Shown piece after piece: positions 1-7,818 of a stretch of 11,063 bases of DNA. The notes beneath the pieces were generated by a model. That model was not told where the DNA came from. It saw nothing but the letters and a program-made list of their open reading frames with translations, and ran no database searches. The stretch is from an uncultured Eubacteriales bacterium (GTDB lineage Bacteria > Bacillota > Clostridia > Oscillospirales > Acutalibacteraceae), in assembly GCA_900319655.1 (NCBI GenBank), contig ONPH01000027.1:1-11063 (forward strand), in the 5' to 3' direction. Made by a program: the position numbers and the translations under genes. Every line of letters begins with the position of its first letter. Within the stretch, counting starts at the first letter, position 1.

Positions 1-22
1 TAATTAAATTATACACCAACTG

Positions 23-54
23 CGAGAGGTTTCATAGCCTCTCGTATTTTTTTT
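23..54 (+). terminator. Intrinsic terminator for a plus-strand gene left of the window
   Basis: A perfect 7-bp stem (CGAGAGG 23-29, CCTCTCG 38-44) with an 8-nt loop is followed by a T-rich tract at 45-54. The T tract lies only on the plus-strand side, so it ends transcription entering from the left. The upstream gene is outside the window; a TAA at 1-3 might be its stop but the frame cannot be tested. Confidence 0.8.
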
Positions 55-56
55 GC

Positions 57-95
57 AAAAAAACTGGCCCAAAACTCTTTCAAGTTTTGAGCCAG
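57..95 (-). terminator. Intrinsic terminator of the minus-strand membrane protein gene
   Basis: Two 13-nt arms (64-76 and 83-95) pair with one mismatch around a 6-nt loop. On the minus strand the hairpin is followed by a run of seven Ts (63 down to 57). It begins about 10 nt after the stop codon at 106-108. It sits back to back with the plus-strand terminator at 23-54, so convergent transcription is blocked from both sides. Confidence 0.85.
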
Positions 96-105
96 CCCCA
101 TTATT

Positions 106-876
106 TTACATATAACGCGTTATTTCGCTTGATATTGCTGCAAATAAAATAATTAATGTCGGCGTGAGAACCAATAACGCTAAAAAGAGAAATCCTGAAA
201 AACGAGCGGTAACAGGGAAAAATAGATTTGAACACCCATTTGCCACGGCATGGTATGAAAAAACCATTCCAAACACAAAAAGGAACAAACCAACTGCAAA
301 TATAATCGTCACTAATACAGAAAGAAAGTTCAACTCGGGTGTATTATCCGTTGAATGAATTAAATCATAATAACCGTAATCCAGCAAAAAAGCAAATACA
401 GCTATTAATATAAATGAAGCTATTACAAATATGAAAGACAGTACCGAATAAATATTGCCCGAATTAACTTGCTCTGATGGTTTATCGGCGGATGTTTGAT
501 TATGTTTTTTCTCAAAAGATTTTACGAGGAATTTTACAAAAAACCACGCAATAACAGACAAGGCTGTGACATATAAAGCGCTTGAAAATACGGATATTAA
601 CCCAATCCGCCTTGTTCCATAATCACTGCTGATATTATTATAATACAGTTTATAATCAATAAACAATGACAACGCGGAACTTATGCTTAAATTCACTGTA
701 AGCGCAATATAAGACAATACTTTTTTTACTGCAAGACGGTTCAAAATCACGAATAAAATTACCGGTATGATAAAAACTAAAATGCTGTTTGTCCGATAAC
801 AAAGTACTGACAATAAAAGCATTGAATACGGAAGTATTAACGCGGAAATAAACAGCGGAATTGATTTTTTAGTCAC
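106..876 (-). CDS. Seven-helix membrane protein of unknown function
   Basis: I do not recognise the family. The product is 256 residues with about seven hydrophobic segments (roughly 7-27, 31-49, 53-73, 92-118, 144-166, 184-210, 224-248). A hydrophilic charged loop lies at about 119-142 (FEKKHNQTSADKPSEQ). No catalytic motif or signal peptidase site is apparent. The open frame extends to a GTG at 883-885, but the ribosome site AAAGAGGTGAT (minus strand of 881-891) overlaps that codon. The GTG at 874-876 lies 8 nt after the GAGG core and is the better start (MTKKSIPLF). The gene has its own promoter (898-926) and terminator (57-95), so it is probably monocistronic. Three lines counted by hand give about 34% GC, against about 49% for two lines of tyrS, which hints at a different origin. 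Real gene: likely. Function: unknown. Confidence 0.75.
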   Translation of the reverse strand: MTKKSIPLFISALILPYSMLLLSVLCYRTNSILVFIIPVILFVILNRLAVKKVLSYIALTVNLSISSALSLFIDYKLYYNNISSDYGTRRIGLISVFSSALYVTALSVIAWFFVKFLVKSFEKKHNQTSADKPSEQVNSGNIYSVLSFIFVIASFILIAVFAFLLDYGYYDLIHSTDNTPELNFLSVLVTIIFAVGLFLFVFGMVFSYHAVANGCSNLFFPVTARFSGFLFLALLVLTPTLIILFAAISSEITRYM

Positions 877-897
877 GCGTATCACCTCTTTAATTGT

Positions 898-926
898 ATC
901 ATATCATATAATATTTTAAAAGACAA
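898..926 (-). promoter_or_regulatory. Sigma-A-type promoter of the membrane protein gene
   Basis: On the minus strand, a -35 TTGTCT (926-921) and a -10 TATGAT (903-898) are separated by exactly 17 bp. The predicted start near 891 leaves a very short leader directly before the AAAGAGGTGAT ribosome site. A second overlapping TATGAT (908-903) would give only a 12-bp spacer and is disfavoured. Confidence 0.65.
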
Positions 927-946
927 TAGAGCTGTAATTTTTTATC

Positions 947-986
947 AAAAAAGCCTGCCTTAAAGCAAAAGCTGAAAGACAGGCTT
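947..986 (-). terminator. Intrinsic terminator of mscL
   Basis: On the minus strand the arms AAGCCTG (986-980) and CAGGCTT (957-951) form a 7-bp stem that can extend imperfectly inward. The stem runs into a T tract at 952-947. It starts about 22 nt after the mscL stop and separates mscL from the downstream promoter. Confidence 0.75.
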
Positions 987-1008
987 GATTTTTATGTATG
1001 AAACCGAA

Positions 1009-1437
1009 TTATTCCTTGAGGTCGCTTGTGCAGTGCGGGCACTTTGTAGCGTTGATGTCGATTTCTGTGCAGCAGTAGGGGCACTTCTTTGTTGTAGCCT
1101 CTTCCTCTGCTACCTCTTCCTTCTTCTTGAGGTTGCGGAGCTTGTTGATACCCTTAACCATCAGGAAGATGATGAGTGCCATGATAAGGAAGTTGAGAAC
1201 TGCGGCGATGAAGTTACCGAAAGCGATGGGGCCAACGTTGAGAACCGCTGTCATCTCTTCGATTGTCTTAGCGCCTGTGATTTTGCTGATGATGAGCTGG
1301 ATGCAGGGCATAATAACGTCGTCGCAAAGCGATTTTACGATTGCGCCGAAAGCAGCGCCGATGATAACGCCGACTGCGAGATCCATTACATTGCCCTGAC
1401 TGATGAATTCTTTGAATTCAGTCCTAAACTTTTTCAT
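1009..1437 (-). CDS. mscL: Large-conductance mechanosensitive channel MscL with C-terminal zinc ribbon
   Basis: This is a 142-residue inner-membrane channel that opens under membrane tension and releases solutes on hypo-osmotic shock; the family works as a homopentamer. The N-terminal helix and TM1 carry the family signature (GNVMDLAVGVIIGAAF, residues 15-30). TM2 is at about 75-97. After a charged linker (KKKEEVAEEE) the tail holds CPYC (119-122) and CPHC (133-136), a four-cysteine pattern typical of a zinc ribbon, in place of the plain C-terminal helix of E. coli MscL. The ATG start has an AGAGGG ribosome site (minus strand of 1446-1451) at 8-nt spacing. The gene has its own terminator (947-986) and a plausible promoter at 1598-1626, which would give a leader of about 150 nt. 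The family call is secure; metal binding by the tail is inferred from the cysteine spacing. Confidence 0.96.
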   Translation of the reverse strand: MKKFRTEFKEFISQGNVMDLAVGVIIGAAFGAIVKSLCDDVIMPCIQLIISKITGAKTIEEMTAVLNVGPIAFGNFIAAVLNFLIMALIIFLMVKGINKLRNLKKKEEVAEEEATTKKCPYCCTEIDINATKCPHCTSDLKE

Positions 1438-1476
1438 TGTTAATTCCCTCTTTCTCTTTTTTATAAATATAAAACA

Positions 1477-1508
1477 GTTGAAAGTGTAAAGTTGAAAGTT
1501 GAAAGTTA
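1477..1508 (+). repeat. Heptad tandem repeat, GTTGAAA type (left arm)
   Basis: Four consecutive 7-bp units plus a partial read GTTGAAA, GTGTAAA, GTTGAAA, GTTGAAA, GTTAA. The reverse-complement heptad TTTCAAC is tandemly repeated at 1631-1658, so the two arrays form an inverted pair around a noncoding segment of about 122 bp. The array lies in the putative mscL mRNA leader. Confidence 0.7.
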
Positions 1509-1597
1509 AGGCTCGCTTCGCTCCGAATTAAAAATAACGACCTGCGCTTAATAAAACGGGTCAGCACCCTATTGGTTTAGCCGAGAAACACACTTTT

Positions 1598-1626
1598 ATA
1601 ATATTACGACCTTTCTTCCCGACCAA
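1598..1626 (-). promoter_or_regulatory. Possible mscL promoter
   Basis: On the minus strand, TTGGTC (1626-1621) and TATTAT (1603-1598) lie 17 bp apart. The -10 differs from consensus at one position and the -35 is weak. The predicted transcript would have a leader of about 150 nt that includes the left heptad array. Transcription read through from tyrS is the alternative, since no convincing tyrS terminator is visible. Confidence 0.4.
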
Positions 1627-1630
1627 AAAT

Positions 1631-1658
1631 TTTCAACTTTCCATTTTCAACTTTCAAT
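1631..1658 (+). repeat. Heptad tandem repeat, TTTCAAC type (right arm)
   Basis: The units are TTTCAAC, TTTCCAT, TTTCAAC and TTTCAAT, the inverse of the array at 1477-1508. The last unit reaches the tyrS stop codon. The 14-mer TCAACTTTCAATTA (1647-1660) recurs exactly at 2978-2991, where it again contains a stop codon, that of ygiQ. Confidence 0.7.
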
Positions 1659-2884
1659 TATTTAAGTATTGCCTTATGGAATACCTTTTTGCCCTTTTTG
1701 ATTACCGCAAAGCCGTCCGCGAAGTCTGCCGGGGTGAGCTTTTTGTAAACGTCATTGACCTTTTCGTCGTTTAGGGTGATTCCGCCCTGCTCGATTAAGC
1801 GTCTGCCCTCTTTCTTTGACGGGATAAGTCCGCACTTTGAGAGCAAATCGAGAATTCCGATTTCGCCGTCGGTGAGGTCGTCTGATGTCAGCTCGGTTGA
1901 AGGCATATTGTCGGTGTTCTGTCCCTTGCCAAACAGTGCTCTGGCGGCTTCCTGAGCCTTGTCGGCTTCTTCCTTGCCGTGGATAAGCTCTGTAAGCTCG
2001 TGAGCCAAAATCTCCTTAGCCTTATTCAGCTCGCTGCCCTGAAGCTTTGCAAGCTCGTCAATCTCTTCGAGCGGCAGGAAGGTGAGCATCTTAAGACACT
2101 TGATAACGTCGGCATCGTCTACGTTTCTCCAGTACTGGTAGAAGTCGTAGGGGCTGGTCTTTTCAGCGTCGAGCCATACCGCGCCCGACTGGGTTTTGCC
2201 CATCTTTTTACCCTCGGAATTGAGGAGCAGGTTGATGGTCATAGCGTAAGCGTCCTTGCCGAGCTTACGCCTGATAAGCTCTGTACCGCCGAGCATATTG
2301 CTCCACTGGTCGTCGCCGCCGAACTGCATATTACAGCCGTATTTTTGATAGAGAGCGTAGAAGTCGTAGGACTGCATAATCATATAGTTGAACTCGAGGA
2401 AGCTAAGTCCCTTTTCCATTCTCTGCTTGTAGCACTCGGCTCTGAGCATATTGTTAACCGAGAAGCATGCGCCTACCTCGCGGAGGAGCTCAACATAATT
2501 GAGGTTTAACAGCCAGTCGGCGTTATTAACCATAAGCGCCTTGCCGTCGGAAAAGTCGATAAACTTGCTCATCTGCTTTTTAAAGCATTCGCAGTTGTGC
2601 TCGATGTCCTCTTTGGTGAGCATTTTGCGCATATCGGTTCTGCCTGACGGATCACCGATCATACCTGTGCCGCCGCCAACAAGCGCGATAGGCTTATTGC
2701 CTGCCAGCTGCAATCTTTTCATAAGGCAGAGAGCCATAAAATGGCCTACGTGCAGCGAATCCGCTGTGGGGTCAAAGCCGATATAGAAAACAGCTTTTCC
2801 GCTGTTGACTAATTCTCTGATTTCTTCTTCATCTGTTACCTGCGCGATTAGTCCTCTCGCGACAAGTTCTTCATATACTCCCAT
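1658..2884 (-). CDS. tyrS: Tyrosyl-tRNA synthetase
   Basis: This 408-residue cytoplasmic class I aminoacyl-tRNA synthetase activates tyrosine with ATP and charges tRNA-Tyr. The Rossmann core opens with [15 protein letters not shown]; the HIGH signature is HVGH at 45-48, with Y34 and D38 in the tyrosine pocket. GGDDQ lies at 189-193, and the KMSKS loop reads KMGKT (227-231), a normal variant in this family. An S4 RNA-binding domain occupies about 345-405. The length is normal for the bacterial TyrS type. The ATG has the ribosome site GAAAGGAA 7 nt upstream. A near-consensus promoter (2933-2961) and a 29-bp palindrome (2903-2931) precede it. The gap to ygiQ is only about 100 nt, too short for the T-box leader that often controls clostridial synthetase genes, so control may act on DNA instead. 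Confidence 0.98.
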   Translation of the reverse strand: MGVYEELVARGLIAQVTDEEEIRELVNSGKAVFYIGFDPTADSLHVGHFMALCLMKRLQLAGNKPIALVGGGTGMIGDPSGRTDMRKMLTKEDIEHNCECFKKQMSKFIDFSDGKALMVNNADWLLNLNYVELLREVGACFSVNNMLRAECYKQRMEKGLSFLEFNYMIMQSYDFYALYQKYGCNMQFGGDDQWSNMLGGTELIRRKLGKDAYAMTINLLLNSEGKKMGKTQSGAVWLDAEKTSPYDFYQYWRNVDDADVIKCLKMLTFLPLEEIDELAKLQGSELNKAKEILAHELTELIHGKEEADKAQEAARALFGKGQNTDNMPSTELTSDDLTDGEIGILDLLSKCGLIPSKKEGRRLIEQGGITLNDEKVNDVYKKLTPADFADGFAVIKKGKKVFHKAILK

Positions 2885-2902
2885 GTGATTGTTCCTTTCA
2901 AA

Positions 2903-2931
2903 TTACAATAGCGTATTATACGCGCTTGTAA
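2903..2931. promoter_or_regulatory. 29-bp palindromic operator candidate upstream of tyrS
   Basis: The half-site TTACAA-NN-GCGTAT (2903-2916) and its inverse ATACGC-NN-TTGTAA (2918-2931) flank a single central base at 2917. All 12 specified positions per half match; only the two inner N pairs differ. It covers the region from the -10 box to about +23 of the predicted tyrS start, a classic repressor position. Because the predicted start (about 2926) lies inside it, an RNA stem would be incomplete, so a DNA-binding dimer fits better. The cognate regulator is unknown. Confidence 0.55.
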
Positions 2932-2932
2932 T

Positions 2933-2961
2933 ATTATAATATTTTTTGTCGAATAGGTCAA
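2933..2961 (-). promoter_or_regulatory. Strong sigma-A-type promoter of tyrS
   Basis: On the minus strand, -35 TTGACC (2961-2956, five of six consensus bases) and -10 TATAAT (2938-2933, perfect) are separated by exactly 17 bp. The start is predicted near 2926, giving a leader of about 40 nt. The promoter lies wholly in the gap after ygiQ, so tyrS can be expressed independently. Confidence 0.8.
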
Positions 2962-2988
2962 GAGGTTTTATTAATTATCAACTTTCAA

Positions 2989-4872
2989 TTACTTCTTCCT
3001 GCTGTACCTTGCGAATTTCTTTTTCTTATTTACGGGCTTTCCGTTGTTCTGCTGCTTTTTATAGCCGCCGTTTGTCTGACCGGACATCGGGGTGACAAGA
3101 CACTTTTTGCCGCTGCCGATAAGGTCACGCCTGCCGGCTTTTATCAGGGCTTTTATAACCTTTTGCTTGTTCTCGGGGATAAAGTATTGCAGGAGTGCTC
3201 TCTGCATTGACTTTTCTTCCTCGGTTTTCGGCACGTATACCTCTTTTAGGGTGTACGGATTAAGCCCTGTGTAGAACATTGCGGTTGAGATTGTACCCGG
3301 CGTGGGGTAAAAATCCTGCACCTGCTTTGGGTGGATATTCTGCTCCTTGCAGAAAAGCGCAAGCTCTACCGCGTCTTTCAGTGTTGAGCCCGGGTGCGAG
3401 CTCATAAGGTACGGCACAACGTACTGGTCGCGTTTTTCTTTGGAATTGAGCGCGTAGAATTTATCGCAGAATTTTTTATAGACCTCAATATGCGGCTTGC
3501 CCATTTTATCAAGCACCGCAGCTGAGCAGTGCTCAGGTGCAACGCGGAGCTGGCCGCTGATGTGGTGGCGTACGAGCTCGGTTAAGAATTCGTCGCTTTC
3601 ATCCTCCATAAGGTAGTCAAAACGAATTCCGCTGCGGATAAAGACCTTTTTTATTCCGTCGAGATTTCTCAGTTTTCTGAGCAAATCAAGATATTCCGTA
3701 TGCGACACCTGCATATTCGGGCAGGGCATCGGTGCAAGGCACCTACGATTTTTGCAGAGACCGAGCTTTTTTTGTTTTTCGCAGGACGGAAGGCGGAAAT
3801 TCGCCGTAGGCCCTCCCACGTCGCTTATGTAGCCCTTGAAATTCGGGTTATCCAAAAAGCTTTTTGCCTCGTCAATTACGCTCTGCTCGCTCCTGACGGT
3901 TACGGCTCTGCCCTGGTGAAACGCAAGTGAACAAAAGTTGCACGCGCCGAAGCAGCCGCGATTGTGAGTGATTGAAAACTCGACCTCTTTGATTCCCGGA
4001 ACTCCGCCGAGCTTGTCGTAGCACTTTGGATATGTGCGCATATACGGCAGAGAATAGACGTAATCGAGTTGTTTTGTGTTGAGCGGCGGCATCGGGGGAT
4101 TTTGCACGAGAATGTAGTTTCCGTGGCGCTGGATAAGAGTTTTTCCGCGTACTGCGTCGGCTTCATCAAGCTCTTTACGGGCGGCTATGGCATAATCGCG
4201 TTTACTCTCCCTCACACGGTCAAGGCTCGGCAAATCAACTACGGATTTGGGAACGTAGTCCTCGGTTTTGACCTTGTAGCAAATTCCGCGGATGTCCTGC
4301 AGGGCTTCGACTGTGAAGCCGTCGGCAAGGCGTTTGGCAATTTCCATTGTTTGCAGCTCACCCATTCCGTATACGAGAATGTCCGCCTTAGTATCAAAAA
4401 GGACTGAAGGCATTACGCTGTTGCTCCAGTAGTCGTAATGCGCAAAACGGCGGAGAGAAGCCTCTAAGCCGCCGATTATAATCGGGCTGTCGGGGTAAAG
4501 ACGGCGGATTATATTGCAGTAAACCGTCAGAGCGCGGTCGGGGCGTTTGCCGTTTTTGCCGCCTGCGGTGTAGGCATCGTCGTGCCTTTTGCGCTTGGCT
4601 ACGGTGTAGTGCGCGACCATACTGTCGATATTACCTGCCGACACCATAAAACCGAGCCGCGGCTTGCCGAACTGAGTAAAGTCGCTGTCGTTTTTTATAT
4701 TCGGCTGAGCGAGGAACGCGACCTTACAGCCGCAGTCCTCTAAAACTCTGGTGATTATCGCCGCGCCGAAGGAAGGGTGGTCTACGTAGCTGTCGCCGCA
4801 GACGTAGACAAAATCAACGCCGTCCCAGCCGTGCTGTTTGACTTCTGCACTATTCATCGGTAAAAACGGCAT
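2989..4872 (-). CDS. YgiQ-family radical SAM protein
   Basis: This product of about 627 residues belongs to the YgiQ (UPF0313) radical SAM family; the reaction catalysed is not known to me. The N-terminal half contains the region expected to resemble a B12-binding-type fold (FVYVCGDSYVDHPSFG; GGLEASLRRFAHYDYW). The radical SAM cluster motif CFGACNFC supplies three cysteines, at about residues 307, 311 and 314 from the ATG, which ligate a 4Fe-4S cluster that cleaves S-adenosylmethionine. A second cysteine group follows at about 364, 373, 378 and 384 (CEKQKKLGLCKNRRCLAPMPC). The C-terminal tail is strongly basic (KKKKFARYSRKK). The open frame reaches a GTG at 4881, but the ribosome site AAGGAG (minus strand of 4881-4886) overlaps that codon and sits 8 nt before the ATG at 4870-4872, which I take as the start. 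It lies about 115 nt after ftsK, separated by a hairpin repeat. Confidence 0.93.
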   Translation of the reverse strand: MPFLPMNSAEVKQHGWDGVDFVYVCGDSYVDHPSFGAAIITRVLEDCGCKVAFLAQPNIKNDSDFTQFGKPRLGFMVSAGNIDSMVAHYTVAKRKRHDDAYTAGGKNGKRPDRALTVYCNIIRRLYPDSPIIIGGLEASLRRFAHYDYWSNSVMPSVLFDTKADILVYGMGELQTMEIAKRLADGFTVEALQDIRGICYKVKTEDYVPKSVVDLPSLDRVRESKRDYAIAARKELDEADAVRGKTLIQRHGNYILVQNPPMPPLNTKQLDYVYSLPYMRTYPKCYDKLGGVPGIKEVEFSITHNRGCFGACNFCSLAFHQGRAVTVRSEQSVIDEAKSFLDNPNFKGYISDVGGPTANFRLPSCEKQKKLGLCKNRRCLAPMPCPNMQVSHTEYLDLLRKLRNLDGIKKVFIRSGIRFDYLMEDESDEFLTELVRHHISGQLRVAPEHCSAAVLDKMGKPHIEVYKKFCDKFYALNSKEKRDQYVVPYLMSSHPGSTLKDAVELALFCKEQNIHPKQVQDFYPTPGTISTAMFYTGLNPYTLKEVYVPKTEEEKSMQRALLQYFIPENKQKVIKALIKAGRRDLIGSGKKCLVTPMSGQTNGGYKKQQNNGKPVNKKKKFARYSRKK

Positions 4873-4880
4873 TGAGTTCA

Positions 4881-4886
4881 CTCCTT
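4881..4886 (-). promoter_or_regulatory. Ribosome binding site that fixes the ygiQ start
   Basis: AAGGAG on the minus strand lies 8 nt before ATG 4872. It overlaps the upstream in-frame GTG at 4879-4881, which excludes that codon as the start. Confidence 0.75.
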
Positions 4887-4913
4887 ACTTATAACTTCCG
4901 ATAGAGGAAACGT

Positions 4914-4970
4914 CTGCCCCCTCCGTCAGCATAGCTGACACCTCCCCCGTAACAAGTGACGGGGGAGGCA
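4914..4970. repeat. GC-rich double-hairpin intergenic repeat
   Basis: The first stem is GTCAGC (4925-4930) with GCTGAC (4934-4939) and a 3-nt loop. The second is a perfect 10-bp stem, CCTCCCCCGT (4941-4950) with ACGGGGGAGG (4959-4968), loop 8 nt. No T tract follows on the minus strand, so it is not a standard terminator. It resembles dispersed intergenic repeats that I recall from gut Clostridia; that comparison is from memory. It may act as a processing or stability element between ftsK and ygiQ. Confidence 0.65.
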
Positions 4971-4987
4971 ATTAGGTTTGTTGAATA

Positions 4988-7780
4988 TTATTCGTCCTCC
5001 GCGCCGTGGTTTTGCAGGACGTTGCGGCGTTCGAGCCATTCGTTGTAGGTCATAAGCACGTCACGCGGCTTTGAGCCCTGGTGAGGGCCTACCACGCCGA
5101 GTTGTTCCATTTCGTCAATAATTCTGCCTGCACGGGCATAGCCGACCTTTAGTCTGCGCTGTACAAGCGAGGTTGAAGCCTGTCCTGCTTCGATTACGCA
5201 CTGGATTGCTTCATCAATTTTAGCGTCGTAATCTGAACTTTCGCCGCCATCGTCGGAAGAACCTGCCTTTTTGCCGGTTGCGATTTGGTCTACCTCAATG
5301 CGCTTTATGCTCTCCTCAATCTCAGCGTTATACTCAGCCTTTGAGCTCTTTTTAATGTAGTTTGTTACGCCGTCGATTTCTTCGTCCGAAGCGTAACAGC
5401 CCTGAACACGCATAGGCTTTGGAGCGCCTACCGGTGAAAACAGCATATCGCCTCGTCCGATAAGCTTTTCGGCTCCGCCGGTGTCAAGGATTGTACGGCT
5501 GTCCATATTTGAACTAACCCTGAGCGCGATTCGGCTCGGGACATTAGCTTTGATTAGACCTGTGATTACGTTAACGGTCGGCCTTTGGGTTGCCAAAATC
5601 AGGTGCATACCTGCGGCACGAGCCATCTGTGCAAGTCGGCAAATGCTGTCCTCTACCTCAGAGGGAGCCGCCATCATAAGGTCTGCCAACTCGTCTATTG
5701 CGATTATTACCCTGCTCATCTTCTCCTTGGCAACGGGCAGACCGTTAACCTCGAGAGTAGGCTGAACAAGCTCGCCATCCTCGTTTTCGACAGGCGGATT
5801 GTTCTTGATATATTCAAGGTTTTTCTCGACAAGGGCGTTGTAAGAGTCAATCTCCTTACAATCAAACTCGGAGAAAATTTTATATCTCTGGAGCATTTCA
5901 TTTACCGCCCAGCCGAGTGCCGCGGCGGCTTTTTTAGCGTCGGAGACGATTGGGATAAGCAAGTGAGGAATTCCCTTGTACTTTGAGAATTCAACCATTT
6001 TCGGGTCGATAAGGAGCATTTTTACTTCGTCCGGTGTGGACTTGTAAAGAATACTGATAAGGATTGAGTTTACGCAGACCGATTTACCTGAACCGGTTGT
6101 ACCTGCAATAAGCAGGTGAGGCATTTTTGAGATGTCGGTCACGACAATCTCACCCGAAATATCGCGGCCGAGAACCGCGGTCAGCTTGCTTTTGGAGTTG
6201 CGGAACTTGTCGGAGTCGATAAGCTCGCGCATTGAAACCATACTTACAACCTTATTCGGAACCTCGATTCCGACTGCAGCCTTGCCCGGGATAGGTGCTT
6301 CTATACGCACGCCGTTTGCCGCGAGGTTTAGGGCGATATCGTCGGAGAGGTTTGTGATTTTACTGATTTTTACGCCGGGAGCAGGCTGAAGCTCATAGCG
6401 CGTAACTGACGGGCCGCGGCAGATGTTGATAATTGTCGCGTTTACGCCAAAGCTGTTTAGGGTTTCTATCAGCTTTTTGGAGTTGTGCTGAAGCTCCTCC
6501 ATCGCGGATTTATCGTTATTGCTGTTGTTCGGCTTCAGAAGCTGAATAGGCGGATAATGATATACCTTTTCGGGTTTTATTTCTTCTAAGGAATTATCAG
6601 GATTATAGCCGATATTATCAAACTCGGAATACTGCTCGTCCGCAGGCTTTCTCTTTTTGCGGACAACCTCAACCGGTACTGTCTCGGGATCTGCCTGCTT
6701 TGCTCCCTGCGAAACGCGGTTCGCGCGCTTTTCGGCGGTGATATCGCCTGCGATATCCTCAACGGTTGTCTCGCCCTCCTCGCCCATCGGCTTGCTTGCA
6801 CGCTTTATGATATTGATTAAATCCTCGGAATTGTCGAGGTCAACCGCGTTCTGCTCGTCGGGCTCTGTGTAGTCTATATCTATGTTGTATTTAGGTACGG
6901 CAACGTCCTTTTTGCGCTTACGGCGGCGCTTTGTGTCATCAAGCGGAATGTCGATATCGCTTGACGGCGCAGGGCTTGCGTTTTGCCTTTTGCCGTCCAT
7001 ATAAATAGGCACGTCAATGTCGCTGTTATTAACAGGCTGCTGCTTTTGTCTGCGAAGCTTTTTGGCCTTTGGCTGAGAATAGTTATCGCCGTACTCGAGC
7101 CTTTGCTCCTCCTCCATACGCTCACGGCGGCGTGCTGCGCGTTCTTCATTTGCGCGGCGAATTCTTTCCGTAGCGCGTGTAGCCGCCTTTGCTACGTCCT
7201 TTACGGAAAGGTTAGTAATAATAAAGATTATTACCGCAAGCAAGAGGATTGTAAGGATGATTGCTACCGGCTGACCGCAGAGAGCGGCTACCGGGTAGCC
7301 GAGAATTCCGCCGATAAGTCCGCAGGAAAGCGGAATATATATTGCGGAATTGTAGCCGTCGAGGTAGAGATTTCCGAGAGCGGCAAAGTAGTTCATATTT
7401 TGATATCTGCCCCAGTTGAAGGAGAAAAATGTCGCGCCTGCGATAAGGAAAATCATTACGCAGAGAGCGATTTTTGCTCCGAAGTGAGCTACCTGCTTTT
7501 CTTTTTCGTTTATCACGCACAAATACACAAAGAACGGCGGTACAAGCAACATTCCCAAGCCGAAAATGCCGAAGAAGAACGAGCGTATCATCGTCCAGAT
7601 ATTACTGCCCGGCACGAAAATAAGCACCAAAAACAGGATTGCAAGTGCTATGTATAAAATGGATTTTATTCTGGGGCTAAGTCCGCGGCGCTGCTTTTGG
7701 GCAGGCGCTTTTGTTCTTGAAGCCGAGCGCTTTTGCGCGGTTTTCTTTTTAGTGTTTGTCTGCTTTTTTGCTGACAACAA
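4988..7780 (-). CDS. ftsK: DNA translocase FtsK/SpoIIIE
   Basis: This membrane-anchored hexameric ATPase of about 930 residues pumps chromosomal DNA through the closing septum at division or sporulation. Numbering from the GTG at 7786: a basic N-terminus (1-40), about four membrane helices (43-59, 70-90, 104-122, 150-192), a long charged linker (195-410), then the motor with Walker A GTTGSGKS (562-569), Walker B VIIAIDE (693-699) and the conserved segment [18 protein letters not shown] winged-helix gamma domain (about 855-915, [22 protein letters not shown]) reads oriented DNA motifs. An in-frame TAG lies two codons upstream, so the start must be GTG 7786, TTG 7780 or TTG 7777. The AGGAA ribosome site (7791-7787) abuts the GTG and is 6 nt from TTG 7780, which I prefer. 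FtsK and SpoIIIE cannot be told apart from sequence alone. The nearby tepA supports the SpoIIIE neighbourhood known from Bacillus. Confidence 0.96.
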   Translation of the reverse strand: MLSAKKQTNTKKKTAQKRSASRTKAPAQKQRRGLSPRIKSILYIALAILFLVLIFVPGSNIWTMIRSFFFGIFGLGMLLVPPFFVYLCVINEKEKQVAHFGAKIALCVMIFLIAGATFFSFNWGRYQNMNYFAALGNLYLDGYNSAIYIPLSCGLIGGILGYPVAALCGQPVAIILTILLLAVIIFIITNLSVKDVAKAATRATERIRRANEERAARRRERMEEEQRLEYGDNYSQPKAKKLRRQKQQPVNNSDIDVPIYMDGKRQNASPAPSSDIDIPLDDTKRRRKRKKDVAVPKYNIDIDYTEPDEQNAVDLDNSEDLINIIKRASKPMGEEGETTVEDIAGDITAEKRANRVSQGAKQADPETVPVEVVRKKRKPADEQYSEFDNIGYNPDNSLEEIKPEKVYHYPPIQLLKPNNSNNDKSAMEELQHNSKKLIETLNSFGVNATIINICRGPSVTRYELQPAPGVKISKITNLSDDIALNLAANGVRIEAPIPGKAAVGIEVPNKVVSMVSMRELIDSDKFRNSKSKLTAVLGRDISGEIVVTDISKMPHLLIAGTTGSGKSVCVNSILISILYKSTPDEVKMLLIDPKMVEFSKYKGIPHLLIPIVSDAKKAAAALGWAVNEMLQRYKIFSEFDCKEIDSYNALVEKNLEYIKNNPPVENEDGELVQPTLEVNGLPVAKEKMSRVIIAIDELADLMMAAPSEVEDSICRLAQMARAAGMHLILATQRPTVNVITGLIKANVPSRIALRVSSNMDSRTILDTGGAEKLIGRGDMLFSPVGAPKPMRVQGCYASDEEIDGVTNYIKKSSKAEYNAEIEESIKRIEVDQIATGKKAGSSDDGGESSDYDAKIDEAIQCVIEAGQASTSLVQRRLKVGYARAGRIIDEMEQLGVVGPHQGSKPRDVLMTYNEWLERRNVLQNHGAEDE

Positions 7781-7786
7781 AATCAC

Positions 7787-7791
7787 TTCCT
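7787..7791 (-). promoter_or_regulatory. Ribosome binding site implying a TTG start for ftsK
   Basis: AGGAA on the minus strand lies 6 nt before TTG 7780 but touches the GTG at 7786. This favours TTG as the real initiation codon. Confidence 0.5.
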
Positions 7792-7818
7792 AATACTTTC
7801 ATATACCTATGCGACTTA

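Noticed and set aside
985..1443. 152-codon plus-strand ORF opposite mscL
   Set aside because: It is a shadow of mscL: no ribosome site, a composition explained by the antisense codons, and no recognisable domain.
1558..1569. tyrS terminator hairpin GGGT-CAGC-ACCC
   Set aside because: The stem is only 4 bp and the following minus-strand T run is interrupted (GTTTTATTAAG); too weak to call.
2885..2988. T-box riboswitch upstream of tyrS
   Set aside because: The gap is about 100 nt and the predicted leader about 40 nt, with no T-box core or antiterminator; T-box leaders are much longer.
6983..7657. 224-codon plus-strand ORF opposite ftsK
   Set aside because: It lies fully antisense to the FtsK membrane and linker region, with no ribosome site and no domain.
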